A stretch of 45,133 nucleotides of DNA from Rhizomicrobium sp. (GTDB taxonomy: Bacteria > Pseudomonadota > Alphaproteobacteria > Micropepsales > Micropepsaceae). Below the pieces are notes generated by a model. That model was given only the letters and a program-made list of their open reading frames with translations, ran no database searches and was not told the origin of the DNA. The stretch is from assembly GCA_031291635.1 (NCBI GenBank), contig JARLIR010000117.1, positions 1 to 45,133 of the forward strand, given 5' to 3'. The position numbers and the translations under genes were made by a program. Each line of letters begins with the position of its first letter. The first letter of the stretch is position 1. This document shows positions 1 through 7,644 of the stretch, piece after piece.

Positions 1-1
1 C

Positions 2-829
2 AAGAGCGATAGGGAAAAGGGCAAGACGGTCGAAGACCTCATGAAGGAAGATCAGGCCGCCGCCACGGCCTTGGCGAGCAAGATGCCGCTTTCCTGCCAA
101 GTCGACAAAGCCATTCTGGCGGCACAGGGGCCCGAAATCGTGGATGGCAAAACTGTCCAAACCTCAACCTACGAAACGCTCTGTTCGAACGGTATGGGAT
201 ACTTTCTTATCTCCCGCGATGCTGGTTTGCCCTCCGGGCTTTCCTGTTTTGCTGCCGATACGGCCAAAGCCATCGATATCGCTGCCGGACGTAAGCCCGC
301 GCCTTATTGCGCTTTGCCGGAATTGGCGGACATCAAGGTGGTGGCGTCCAATGTGATCACGCGGGCGGGAACGCCTTGCACGGTGCGCGATTATCGCTGG
401 GTTGGGCAAAATACGACGCTGCACGTCGAGTTCGACGAAGTCGCCTGCAGCGATAACAAAGGCTACATACTTTCCCTCGCCTTGCCGGGCTCGCTGTCGC
501 CCGTGCATGTCTCCACCTGTCACGATTCGGCGATGCGTGGACTGCCATGCAAGCTCTCCGACAATGGCGGCGCCATCATCACCAAGCAGGTGTTCAAGGA
601 TGCGCTGCAACAGCGCGCCATAGCCTGTGACGCCGGTGAAGCCGACATCCATGCCTTCGGTCAGGAGACCGTGCAAAAGCGCTATGTCGTCGAGTTCAAG
701 TGCCCGCAACAGCCCAAAGGCTTGGTGACCTATATTCCGCTCGCCGACGCCAAAGCGCCGTTCGAGGCCATCGATTGTGCGGCAGCGGCCAAACGTGGCG
801 TTAAGTGCACACTGACGCTACCGAAATAA
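2..829 (+). CDS. Cys-rich repeat protein of unknown function (5' end cut by window)
   Basis: The reading frame is open to the window edge: codons from position 2 continue into an internal Met at 41, so the true start lies upstream and 13 or more residues precede that Met. I do not recognise the family. The visible 275 residues contain many cysteines and a loosely repeated pattern: a segment ending in Cys, a Gly-Tyr/aliphatic strand, then Cys-x(n)-Ala-x-x-(R/A)G-x-(P/K)C followed by a hydrophobic residue. Examples are TRAGTPC, AMRGLPC and AKRGVKC, spaced roughly 60-80 residues apart. Such paired cysteines suggest a disulfide-stabilised exported repeat protein, but the N-terminus with any signal peptide is outside the window. 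It is convergent with the glycerate kinase gene. Confidence 0.65.
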   Translation, partial: KSDREKGKTVEDLMKEDQAAATALASKMPLSCQVDKAILAAQGPEIVDGKTVQTSTYETLCSNGMGYFLISRDAGLPSGLSCFAADTAKAIDIAAGRKPAPYCALPELADIKVVASNVITRAGTPCTVRDYRWVGQNTTLHVEFDEVACSDNKGYILSLALPGSLSPVHVSTCHDSAMRGLPCKLSDNGGAIITKQVFKDALQQRAIACDAGEADIHAFGQETVQKRYVVEFKCPQQPKGLVTYIPLADAKAPFEAIDCAAAAKRGVKCTLTLPK

Positions 830-840
830 TGGGGGTGCCG

Positions 841-869
841 ATAGCCGGGCCTGACAAAGGTCCGGCTAT
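841..869. terminator. Hairpin between convergent genes
   Basis: A 12-bp inverted repeat (arms 841-852 and 858-869, with one G-T wobble and loop GACAA) lies 12 bases after the stop of the Cys-rich protein gene and just beyond the 3' end of the convergent glycerate kinase gene. No T-run follows on either strand, so a bidirectional terminator or mRNA 3'-end stabiliser is inferred from position and stem strength only. Confidence 0.45.
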
Positions 870-992
870 TGCCTGCACGGCGCCGTGATCAGAATGGCGC
901 GAAAATCATTTGCCTGCACGGCGCCGTGATCAGAATGGCGCGAAAATCATTTGCCTGCACGGCGCCGTGATCAGAATGGCGCGAAAATCATT
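870..992. repeat. Three perfect tandem copies of a 41-bp unit
   Basis: Units at 870-910, 911-951 and 952-992 are identical over all 41 bases and begin TGCCTGCACGG. The array covers the 3' end of the glycerate kinase gene on the minus strand. Because 41 is not a multiple of 3, each copy shifts the frame, and the gene now stops at a TGA (930-932) inside the middle unit. Reading the unit straight into the flank past 870 would give a TAG at 866-868, which is probably the pre-duplication stop. Perfect identity implies a recent slippage-type expansion. Confidence 0.9.
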
Positions 993-2225
993 GACGTTGG
1001 TCAGGGTCGCTCCCGTCACCACGGCATCGCCGAGCGTGCCAAAAAAACCGTGGCCATCATTGTTGGCGAGCGCCTCTAGGGGGCGGATGCCAGCCTGAAA
1101 GGCGCGCTCCAGCGTGTCGGGGGCCGCGACCGCGCCTGCGATCTCTTCTTGGCCATCAACGCCATCGGTATCACCTGCCAAAGCCCAGATGCCGGGCTGG
1201 CCGCCCAGAGCGATGGCAAGCGCGAGCAGAAACTCGACGTTGCGGCCACCACGCCCCTTGCCGCGCACGGTCACCGTGGTCTCGCCGCCCGACAACAGCA
1301 CGCAAGGCGGTGTGAAGGGTTGCTGGCGCGCCGCCACCTGTAGCGCGATGCCGGCCATGACCTTACCGACGTCGCGCGCCTCACCCTCGATGGCATCGCC
1401 CAGAATATGCACTGCTAGACCTTCGGCATGGGCGATCTTGGCGGCAGCTTCCAGCGCCATTTGCGGGGCGGCGATGATCTTGGCTTCGCTGCGCGCCAGA
1501 CGCGGATCGTTGGGCTTGACCGTTTCGGAAGCGTCGTCCTGCAGCACCGCTTCGACCGCGGGCGACACGGCGATGCCATAGTGGCGCAGGATCGCCAAGG
1601 CGTCAGCGGAGGTGGTGGCATCGCCAACCGTGGGACCGGAGGCGATGTCGGTGGGGTTATCGCCAGGCACATCGGAAATCATCAGCGTGATCAGCTTGGC
1701 GGGATAGGCCGCTGCCGCCAGCCGCCCGCCTTTGATCGCCGAGAGGTGGCGGCGCACCGTGTTCATCTCGGTGATGGTGGCGCCAGACGCCAGCAGCGCG
1801 CGGCTGAGCTGTTGCTTGTCCCCCAGGGTGAGGCCGTTCAACGGCAGGGGCAGCAAAGCCGAGCCGCCGCCCGAAATCAGGCACAGCACGGTGTCATCCG
1901 GTCCAGCGGAATGGGCAAGGGCGAGGACGCGCTGCGCTGCGGCAAGCCCTGCCGCGTCTGGCACGGGGTGGGCCGCCTCGACGATCTCAATCCGGGAGCA
2001 GGGCACCGCATAGCCGTAGCGCGTCACCACCAAGCCTTCGAGCGCGCCTTGCCAATGATCTTCCACCGCCCGCGCCATCGCGGCCGAGGCTTTGCCAGCC
2101 CCGATCACGATCAAGCGACCTTTGGGCGGCGGGGGCAGATGCGGTGGCACACACAGGGCTGGCTGGGCCGCAGCAATGGCGGCGTCGAAGAGGGCGCGAA
2201 GCAGCAGGCGGGGCGTAAGCGACAT
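930..2225 (-). CDS. gckA: Glycerate 2-kinase (GckA/TtuD, MOFRL family)
   Basis: Phosphorylates D-glycerate to 2-phosphoglycerate, feeding lower glycolysis. The 431-aa protein has the usual two-part layout. The N-terminal Rossmann-like domain carries VIGAGKAS (about 40-47) and SGGGSALL (about 118-125). The C-terminal MOFRL domain starts near 308, with GGETTVTVRGKGRGGRN and GDTDGVDG (about 351-358), and ends at NVND (410-413), the normal family terminus. The last residues are altered by the 41-bp tandem repeat, which adds a short tail (MIFAPF) beyond the likely original end. The start ATG has a GAGG about 7 bases upstream. It is divergent from the transketolase operon, whose reductase would supply glycerate. 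Confidence 0.88.
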   Translation of the reverse strand: MSLTPRLLLRALFDAAIAAAQPALCVPPHLPPPPKGRLIVIGAGKASAAMARAVEDHWQGALEGLVVTRYGYAVPCSRIEIVEAAHPVPDAAGLAAAQRVLALAHSAGPDDTVLCLISGGGSALLPLPLNGLTLGDKQQLSRALLASGATITEMNTVRRHLSAIKGGRLAAAAYPAKLITLMISDVPGDNPTDIASGPTVGDATTSADALAILRHYGIAVSPAVEAVLQDDASETVKPNDPRLARSEAKIIAAPQMALEAAAKIAHAEGLAVHILGDAIEGEARDVGKVMAGIALQVAARQQPFTPPCVLLSGGETTVTVRGKGRGGRNVEFLLALAIALGGQPGIWALAGDTDGVDGQEEIAGAVAAPDTLERAFQAGIRPLEALANNDGHGFFGTLGDAVVTGATLTNVNDFRAILITAPCRQMIFAPF

Positions 2226-2418
2226 AGGGCTACCTCAACCGACCGGCTGACGGTCGTACAGCGGTTTGCGTCCGAGCGCCGAAGTGCCGCAGTTCCGCAC
2301 AGCCATTACGCGAAATCACGGCTTTCTCTAAGGGTTGCGCCAACTCCCGCCACTGACTTGAAAACATGGCCAAATTGCGTTCAGGATAGCCGTATTCCAG
2401 CTGCCGAGGGAATTGCTT

Positions 2419-2436
2419 ACCGACATTGGTCTAGGT
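2419..2436. promoter_or_regulatory. Candidate operator sharing a 13-mer with the MFS promoter
   Basis: The sequence is ACCGACATTGGTC-TA-GGT. The same ACCGACATTGGTC-NN-GGT occurs at 7540-7557 upstream of the MFS transporter gene, and the 13-mer occurs a third time inside that gene (6614-6626). It lies about 195 bp before the glycerate kinase start and about 217 bp before the transketolase start, so one bound regulator could serve both. No regulator gene of an obvious sugar-acid family is adjacent, so the cognate protein is unknown. Confidence 0.4.
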
Positions 2437-2482
2437 TTGCCGTCCAGATGTTAGCGCTACAATGCGCGCGATGTGAGGGTTA

Positions 2483-2509
2483 TGTTGTTGCGACGCAAGT
2501 CAAACAACA
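2483..2509. promoter_or_regulatory. Nested inverted repeats upstream of the transketolase operon
   Basis: Outer arms TGTTGTT (2483-2489) and AACAACA (2503-2509) enclose a perfect 11-bp palindrome TTGCG-A-CGCAA (2488-2498). The centres differ by 3 bp, so these may be two alternative or overlapping sites. Such short symmetric sites are typical of LacI/GntR-type repressors, but no cognate regulator is visible in the window. Confidence 0.35.
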
Positions 2510-2652
2510 CGGCTCCGCACTGCGCCGACCGCTTGTGCCGCCCGCTGGGTGTGCGCGCGCCATCGGCGAACGGTCTGCCACGACAATGTGTATCGACAGA
2601 ACAATAGAGTGCAGTGCAAATCGATCAAGAAAACTGCGCCGGAGGATGACGA

Positions 2653-3492
2653 ATGGCAAAGCCTGACGAGATTCGAAGAATCCAGCGCATCGCTTGTGAT
2701 CTCAGAGCCAACGTCATCCGAATGATCGGTGTGGGTAAGGTCGGCCATGTTGGTGGCTCCTGTTCGCTCGCCGAGATCGCTGCGGCTTTGTATTTCTCCA
2801 AGATGCGCATCGATCCGAACGATATGAAGAACAAGGATCGCGACCGCTTTTTGCTCAGCAAGGGCCATACGGTTCCGATTCAGTATGCGGCGCTGATCGA
2901 AATGGGTGTCATTCCCCGCGAGCACAGCAGCGGCCTGAAGACGCTGGAAGGCAATCTGCAAGGCCATCCCGATATGAAAACCCCAGGTATGGAGGCCGTT
3001 ACCGGCTCGCTAGGGCAGGGGCTGTCGATCGGTGTCGGTATGGCGCTGGCACTACGCTACAAGAAGAGCCCGGCGCGGATTTATGTTGCCATGGGTGACG
3101 GCGAAATCGCCGAAGGCCAGATCTGGGAAGCGGCGATGGCCGCGGCCCGTTACAAGCTGGATTCGCTGACCGGCATCGTCGACCGCAACGGCTTCCAAGC
3201 CACCGGCTCGACCAAAGACATTTTTGAAATCCCCAATCTGGTGGAAAAATGGCGGGCCTTCGGCTGGCATGCCATAGCCGTCGATGGCCATGACGTGGCC
3301 GCTGTCCTCGAAGCCTTGGACGAGGCCGAAGCCACCAAAGGTGTTCCCACCGTGATCGTTGCCGACACGGTGAAAGGCAAGGGTGTTTCCTTTGCCGAGA
3401 ACACTTCGGCCTTCCACAACGCCTCGCTGACCCAGGCGCAATACGAACAGGCGCTGGCCGAAATCGAAGCTGCCAAGGGGGCGCTGCAATGA
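2653..3492 (+). CDS. Transketolase-like N-terminal (TPP-binding) subunit
   Basis: N-terminal half of a split transketolase that binds thiamine diphosphate and transfers a two-carbon ketol unit with its partner encoded immediately downstream. The 279 residues carry GHVGGS (31-36), SKGH (69-72), GSLGQGLS (118-125) and the TPP/Mg motif GDGE (148-151) followed by IVDRNGFQ (about 175-182), all standard for this half. Split transketolases are common in dedicated catabolic operons, where they act on unusual ketoses: AptAB on apulose 4-phosphate and SqwGH on sulfofructose are known examples. The stop overlaps the next start (ATGA), which fits stoichiometric coupling. The actual ketose is not deducible from motifs. 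Confidence 0.88.
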   Translation: MAKPDEIRRIQRIACDLRANVIRMIGVGKVGHVGGSCSLAEIAAALYFSKMRIDPNDMKNKDRDRFLLSKGHTVPIQYAALIEMGVIPREHSSGLKTLEGNLQGHPDMKTPGMEAVTGSLGQGLSIGVGMALALRYKKSPARIYVAMGDGEIAEGQIWEAAMAAARYKLDSLTGIVDRNGFQATGSTKDIFEIPNLVEKWRAFGWHAIAVDGHDVAAVLEALDEAEATKGVPTVIVADTVKGKGVSFAENTSAFHNASLTQAQYEQALAEIEAAKGALQ

Positions 3493-4433
3493 AATCGCCA
3501 AATTTGAGAAATGCCTATGGCGAAGCCCTGGTCGCACTGGGCCGCAAAGACGATCGCGTCATGGCGCTCGAAGCCGATCTGGGAAAATCCACGCAATCGG
3601 TGATGTTCCAGGCCGAGTTCCCCGACCGCTATTTCCAAATGGGCATCGCCGAGCAGGATATGATGTCCACGGCTGCCGGTATGGCGCTGGCCGGGATGAT
3701 CCCCTTCGTCCACACCTTCGCGATTTTCGCGACGGGCCGCGCCTATGATCAGCTGCGCAACTCGATCTGTGTTCCCAATCTGCCGGTGCGTATCTGCGGC
3801 TCCAGCGCCGGTCTGTCGGATTTTGGCGATGGCAAAACGCATCAGAGCATAGAAGACGTGGCGCTGATGCGGGCGATCCCGAATTTGACCGTGATTTGCC
3901 CCGCCGACGCCATCGAAACCACCAAGATGATGGAGCAGATGCTGGACTGGCCGGGGCCGGTTTATATCCGCATCAACCGCAATGATCTGCCCTTTGTCAC
4001 GCCCGAGGACGAACCTTACAGCATTGGCAAAGCGCGCTTGGTTCGCGAGGGCCGCGACGTGGCGATTTTTGCTGCGGGCGTGATGGTATCCAAAGCGCTG
4101 GAAGCCGCCACCACGCTGGAAGCCGACGGCATTTCGGTGCGGGTGATCAATGTCAGCACCATCAAGCCGCTCGATCGCGATGGGGTAATCCGTTACGCCG
4201 CCGGGGTGGATGCCATCGTCACCGCCGAAGAGCACACGCTGATCGGTGGGTTGGGGTCCGCCATTGTGGAAGCCCTGCGCGGCGAAGCGCACGCTCCCGT
4301 AGAGTTTGTCGGTGTTACCGACCGCTTTGGCACTTCAGCGGAGCGTTATGACATCCTGATGGAACGCTACGGCCTCACGGCAGAGGTCATCGCGGCGACG
4401 GCGAAGACGGTTTTGAGGAAGAACGACAAATGA
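3489..4433 (+). CDS. Transketolase-like C-terminal (pyrimidine-binding) subunit
   Basis: Second half of the split transketolase, 314 aa. It contains the catalytic Glu that activates the TPP aminopyrimidine in GIAEQDM (E55) and the HQSIED segment (H118-D122), followed by a C-terminal Rossmann-type domain. Start and stop overlap the neighbours by 4 bp on both sides, so the two subunits and the downstream reductase are probably co-translated. With the reductase and glycerate kinase nearby, a reaction releasing tartronate semialdehyde from a C5 keto-acid is an attractive but unproven role. Confidence 0.88.
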   Translation: MKSPNLRNAYGEALVALGRKDDRVMALEADLGKSTQSVMFQAEFPDRYFQMGIAEQDMMSTAAGMALAGMIPFVHTFAIFATGRAYDQLRNSICVPNLPVRICGSSAGLSDFGDGKTHQSIEDVALMRAIPNLTVICPADAIETTKMMEQMLDWPGPVYIRINRNDLPFVTPEDEPYSIGKARLVREGRDVAIFAAGVMVSKALEAATTLEADGISVRVINVSTIKPLDRDGVIRYAAGVDAIVTAEEHTLIGGLGSAIVEALRGEAHAPVEFVGVTDRFGTSAERYDILMERYGLTAEVIAATAKTVLRKNDK

Positions 4434-5326
4434 AAATCGGCTTTATCGGTCTTGGCATCATGGGCAAGCCCATGGCGAAGAATCTGCTGAAGGCAGGTTA
4501 CAGCCTTGTGGTTTATGACGTCGTGGCGGCGGCGGTGGCGGAGCTGGTGGAAGCAGGGGCTACCGCGGGCACCTCGCCCAAAGATGTCGCCGCGGTGAGC
4601 GAGCTCATCATCACCATGCTGCCCAACTCGCCGCATGTGAAAACGGTGATGTTGGGCGAGAACGGTGTGATCGAAGGCGCCAGACCCGGAACCATCGTCG
4701 TCGATATGAGTTCGATTGCGCCCTTGGCGAGCCGCGAAGTGGCGGCAGCACTGGCCGAAAAAGGCATCGAGATGCTGGATGCCCCGGTCTCGGGCGGCGA
4801 GCCCAAAGCCATTGACGGCACGCTGTCAGTAATGGTGGGCGGCAAGGAAGATGTCTTCGCGAAAGTGAAGGATGTCCTCCTCAAGATGGCGGCCAGTGCC
4901 GTGCTCTGCGGCGATATCGGCGCGGGCAATGTCACCAAGCTCGCCAATCAGATCATCGTGGCGCTGAACATCGCGGCGATGTCGGAAGCCTTCGTGCTGG
5001 CGGCCAAAGCGGGCGTTGATCCCGAGCGCGTGTTCGAAGCCATCAAAGGCGGCCTTGCTGGCAGCACGGTGCTCAACGCCAAAGCGCCGATGGTGCTGGC
5101 GGGCAATTACAAGCCCGGCTTTCGCATCGAATTGCACATCAAGGATTTGCAGAATGCGCTCGATACCGCCCATGAGAGCGGCGCGCCGATTCCGTTGACC
5201 AGCCAAGTGATGGAATTCATGCAAGCCCTCAAAGTCGATGGCAAGCAAACCGACGATCACGGCGGTCTTATTCAGTTCTATGAGAAACTCGCTGGGGTCA
5301 AGGTGCGCAAAGGCGAAGTGTCGTGA
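4430..5326 (+). CDS. glxR: 2-hydroxy-3-oxopropionate (tartronate semialdehyde) reductase-like
   Basis: Beta-hydroxyacid dehydrogenase of 298 aa, the family's usual length. The N-terminal nucleotide site is GFIGLGIMGKPMAKNLLKAG (4-23), the substrate loop is DAPVSGGEPKAIDG (117-130), and the catalytic Lys is in GAGNVTKLANQ (K170). In GarR/GlxR this family reduces tartronate semialdehyde to glycerate, and a glycerate 2-kinase is divergently encoded nearby, which supports that substrate. Related enzymes use 3-hydroxyisobutyrate or succinic or sulfolactaldehyde semialdehydes, so substrate specificity is inferred from context. The stop overlaps the GTG start of the next gene. Confidence 0.82.
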   Translation: MKIGFIGLGIMGKPMAKNLLKAGYSLVVYDVVAAAVAELVEAGATAGTSPKDVAAVSELIITMLPNSPHVKTVMLGENGVIEGARPGTIVVDMSSIAPLASREVAAALAEKGIEMLDAPVSGGEPKAIDGTLSVMVGGKEDVFAKVKDVLLKMAASAVLCGDIGAGNVTKLANQIIVALNIAAMSEAFVLAAKAGVDPERVFEAIKGGLAGSTVLNAKAPMVLAGNYKPGFRIELHIKDLQNALDTAHESGAPIPLTSQVMEFMQALKVDGKQTDDHGGLIQFYEKLAGVKVRKGEVS

Positions 5327-6066
5327 GCGGGCGCCTGGCGGGCAAGGTTGCGCTAATCACCGGCGCGGCGGGTGGTCTCGGCGCCGAGATCGCCACGCGC
5401 TTTGCGGGCGAAGGCGCGACGGTCTTCGTCGCCGATGTCAGCCGCGAGCAGGGTGAAGCCACCGCCGCTGCCATTGGGGCGAATTTTCTGCCGCTCGATG
5501 TGACGTCGGAAGAGGCTTGGATTGCGGCGCTGGCGGCGGTGGTCGACAAGGCCGGGCGCCTCGACATTCTGGTCAACAATGCCGGCATCAATATCCGCAA
5601 GGCCATCGAAGATATGCCGGTGGAATCCTTCGACGCTATGATGGCGGTCAATGTGCGCGGGCCGTTTATCGGCATCAAGCATGTGCTGCCGCTCATGCGG
5701 GCGGGCGGCGGCGGCTCCATTATCAACATGTCCTCGATCTGCGGGCTGATCGGTCATCGCTATACCAACGAGACTTACACCACGACCAAAGGCGCCCTGA
5801 CTCTGCTGACCAAATCGGTGGCGGTGCGCTATGCCAAGGACAATATCCGCTGCAACTCGATCCATCCTTCAACAGTGGATACGGCTTTGGTGCAGGCGAT
5901 GCTGAAAGATCCCGAGCGCCGGGCCGAGCGTCTGGGCGAAGTGCCCTTGGGACGGATGGCGACCACCGCCGACGTTGCCAATGCAGCGCTCTATTTGGCG
6001 AGCGACGAAGGTGCCTTCCTGAACGGTATCGCGCTCCCCGTCGATGGCGGCGCCACAGCGGATTAA
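5323..6066 (+). CDS. SDR-family NAD(P)-dependent dehydrogenase
   Basis: Classical short-chain dehydrogenase, 247 aa. It has TGAAGGLG (13-20) for cofactor, NNAG (85-88), Ser near 137-138 and the catalytic YTTTK (Y152, K156), ending in the usual PVDGG segment. It starts with GTG at 5323, overlapping the TGA of the reductase gene (GTGA), and is the last gene of the four-gene operon. It probably oxidises a secondary alcohol of a sugar acid or polyol to generate the ketose that the transketolase uses; that placement is inference from operon content. The sequence alone does not fix substrate or stereochemistry. Confidence 0.83.
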   Translation: MSGRLAGKVALITGAAGGLGAEIATRFAGEGATVFVADVSREQGEATAAAIGANFLPLDVTSEEAWIAALAAVVDKAGRLDILVNNAGINIRKAIEDMPVESFDAMMAVNVRGPFIGIKHVLPLMRAGGGGSIINMSSICGLIGHRYTNETYTTTKGALTLLTKSVAVRYAKDNIRCNSIHPSTVDTALVQAMLKDPERRAERLGEVPLGRMATTADVANAALYLASDEGAFLNGIALPVDGGATAD

Positions 6067-6077
6067 GTCTGCAACAA

Positions 6078-6134
6078 TTGTCATCCCCGGCCGAGAAGCG
6101 CGAACGCAAGTGAGCGGGGCGAGGGGAAGGGCAA
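6078..6134. repeat. Imperfect hairpin between convergent genes
   Basis: The 91-bp gap between the SDR stop and the MFS stop contains arms TTGTCATCCCC (6078-6088) and GGGGAAGGGCAA (6123-6134) that pair with several mismatches. The pattern resembles the intergenic palindromic elements common in alphaproteobacteria (GTCATCCCC...GGGGA). It may act as a bidirectional transcript end; no T-run is present. Confidence 0.3.
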
Positions 6135-6157
6135 CTGTGTTTGAACCCATGGGCACA

Positions 6158-7447
6158 CTAAGCAGGTTCTTTCCGTCGACCCGCGGTGACTGCGGGTAAA
6201 GTGAGAGTGATGAGGTAACCGGCGACCAGCATCGCCACCAGGAAGTAGATTCCCGCGTCGTAATTGTTGAAGCTCATGCGCAGCCAGCCCACGGCGAAGG
6301 GGCCGATAAAGCCGCCGAGATTGCCCAGCGCGTTGACGATACCGCGCACCCCGCCCGCGACCTCTGAGGGGAAGAGCATCGGCGGAATGGTCCAAAAGAC
6401 GCCGGAGGCCGATTGCATGAAGACACCGCAAGCAACCAAAAAGCCGAACGACACCCAGATATCCGCTTTCAGCAAAGTCGACGCCAGGAAGCAGGCGGCA
6501 AAGCCGAGGATCGGGATCGCCGTGTAACGGCGGCGGTTGCCGCTGCGGTCCGAGAGCCGGGCAAATCCGTAAAGCCCGAAGATCATCACGATATAAGGAC
6601 ACATGGAGAGCAGACCGACATTGGTCATGCCGGTTTTGGTCAGCTCTTTCAGCAGCGTCGGCAGCCACAGCGCAAAGCCGTAAATGCCGACTTGATAAAA
6701 GAAATAGAGGAACACCAGCTTCCACAAATTGAGGTCGCGCAGCACGGCGCGATAGGAAACGGTGTCGGCGCTCTTGAGCTGCGCCTGTTCGGCGGCAAGC
6801 TTGGTGATGAGATAGTCGCGTTCTGTGGCCGACAGCCATTTGGCGGTTTCCGGCCGGTTGGCGATCAGCGGATACCAGACGAGGATCAGCACCAGCGTTA
6901 GGGCGCCTTCGCCGATGAACACCCAGCGCCAGCCGTAATGGCTGATGATCCAGCCCGACAGCGGCCCGGTGATGATCGAAGCGATGGCGATGTTCATGAT
7001 GAAGAAGGCATTGGCGCGGCCGCGCTCTTCATTGGGAAACCAATGACTGATGATCACCAGCATTGCGGGCCAGACGCCGCCTTCCGCCACGCCGGTGAGA
7101 AAACGCAAAACCAGAAGCTGCTCGGAGTTCTGCACCAGACCGCACAAGATCGACAGGCCGCCCCAGAAGACGATGGTAATGCCGATGAAATGCTTGGCGT
7201 TGCCATGCTCGGCCAAATGGCCCGCGGGCATCTGGGGAATGACATAGCCGACGAAAAAGATGCCCGCGATCAGGCCGGACAGCGCGGGCGTCATCGCCAG
7301 CGCTTCGTTCATACCGCCCGCCATCGCGAAGCTGATATTGGTGCGGTCCATGAACGAAAACAGATAGACGAGAATCGCCGCAGGGATGATGCGCCACCAG
7401 CGCGCAGAAGGAATCGCACGACCGTTCGCTATACTCATAATGCCCAT
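6158..7447 (-). CDS. MFS transporter, anion:cation symporter type (sugar-acid uptake)
   Basis: A 429-aa, 12-helix major facilitator. FSFMDRTNISFAMAGG near the N-terminus and GVAEGGVWPAMLVIISHWFP are characteristic of the ACS branch, whose members import hexuronates, glucarate/galactarate, tartrate and aromatic acids by proton symport. The RWVF and CGVFMQSASGVFWTIP segments also fit. The ATG at 7447 is preceded by AAAGG at 5-base spacing; a second Met three codons on is an alternative. It is convergent with the SDR operon, and its promoter region carries the motif also found before the transketolase genes, which supports one regulon. The substrate is probably a sugar acid, but its identity is unknown. 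Confidence 0.82.
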   Translation of the reverse strand: MGIMSIANGRAIPSARWWRIIPAAILVYLFSFMDRTNISFAMAGGMNEALAMTPALSGLIAGIFFVGYVIPQMPAGHLAEHGNAKHFIGITIVFWGGLSILCGLVQNSEQLLVLRFLTGVAEGGVWPAMLVIISHWFPNEERGRANAFFIMNIAIASIITGPLSGWIISHYGWRWVFIGEGALTLVLILVWYPLIANRPETAKWLSATERDYLITKLAAEQAQLKSADTVSYRAVLRDLNLWKLVFLYFFYQVGIYGFALWLPTLLKELTKTGMTNVGLLSMCPYIVMIFGLYGFARLSDRSGNRRRYTAIPILGFAACFLASTLLKADIWVSFGFLVACGVFMQSASGVFWTIPPMLFPSEVAGGVRGIVNALGNLGGFIGPFAVGWLRMSFNNYDAGIYFLVAMLVAGYLITLTLPAVTAGRRKEPA

Positions 7448-7536
7448 AGCGGCCTTTGTTTTGTCTTTTGCCGCGCTCCCCGTCTGGCTATTTCATGCCC
7501 GGGATGGCCAATCGGCAAGCAAAATCTGGAGCATGC

Positions 7537-7560
7537 GGCACCGACATTGGTCGCGGTGCC
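7537..7560. promoter_or_regulatory. Candidate operator upstream of the MFS gene
   Basis: A perfect 7-bp inverted repeat GGCACCG (7537-7543) / CGGTGCC (7554-7560) lies 90-113 bp before the MFS start. Embedded in it is ACCGACATTGGTC-GC-GGT (7540-7557), matching 16 of 18 positions of the site at 2419-2436. Common control of transporter and catabolic enzymes is inferred. Confidence 0.45.
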
Positions 7561-7644
7561 CCTTTGTTCCACAAACTTTCGTGAGCGGATGGGTTTGCTA
7601 ACGACGCTGACAGTTTGGCCCCAGAACAAAGCGTCATGACGGCG

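Larger units (their letters stand above)
2226..2652. promoter_or_regulatory. Divergent control region, glycerate kinase / transketolase operon
   Basis: This 427-bp gene-free stretch separates two divergent catabolic units. It holds two candidate operators, listed separately at 2419-2436 and 2483-2509. The rest of the region shows no convincing ORF. A strong Shine-Dalgarno (GGAGGA, 2641-2646) sits 6 bases before the transketolase ATG. I could not assign a confident -35/-10 pair on either strand. Confidence 0.5.

Noticed and set aside
870..992. CRISPR-like array
   Set aside because: The three 41-bp units abut with no spacers and lie in a coding 3' end; this is a simple tandem duplication.
930..6066. 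Sulfoquinovose transketolase or apiose pathway
   Set aside because: Those loci carry additional diagnostic genes (sulfoquinovosidase, isomerases, apulose kinase) that are absent here, while glycerate kinase is present. Kept only as alternatives for transketolase specificity.
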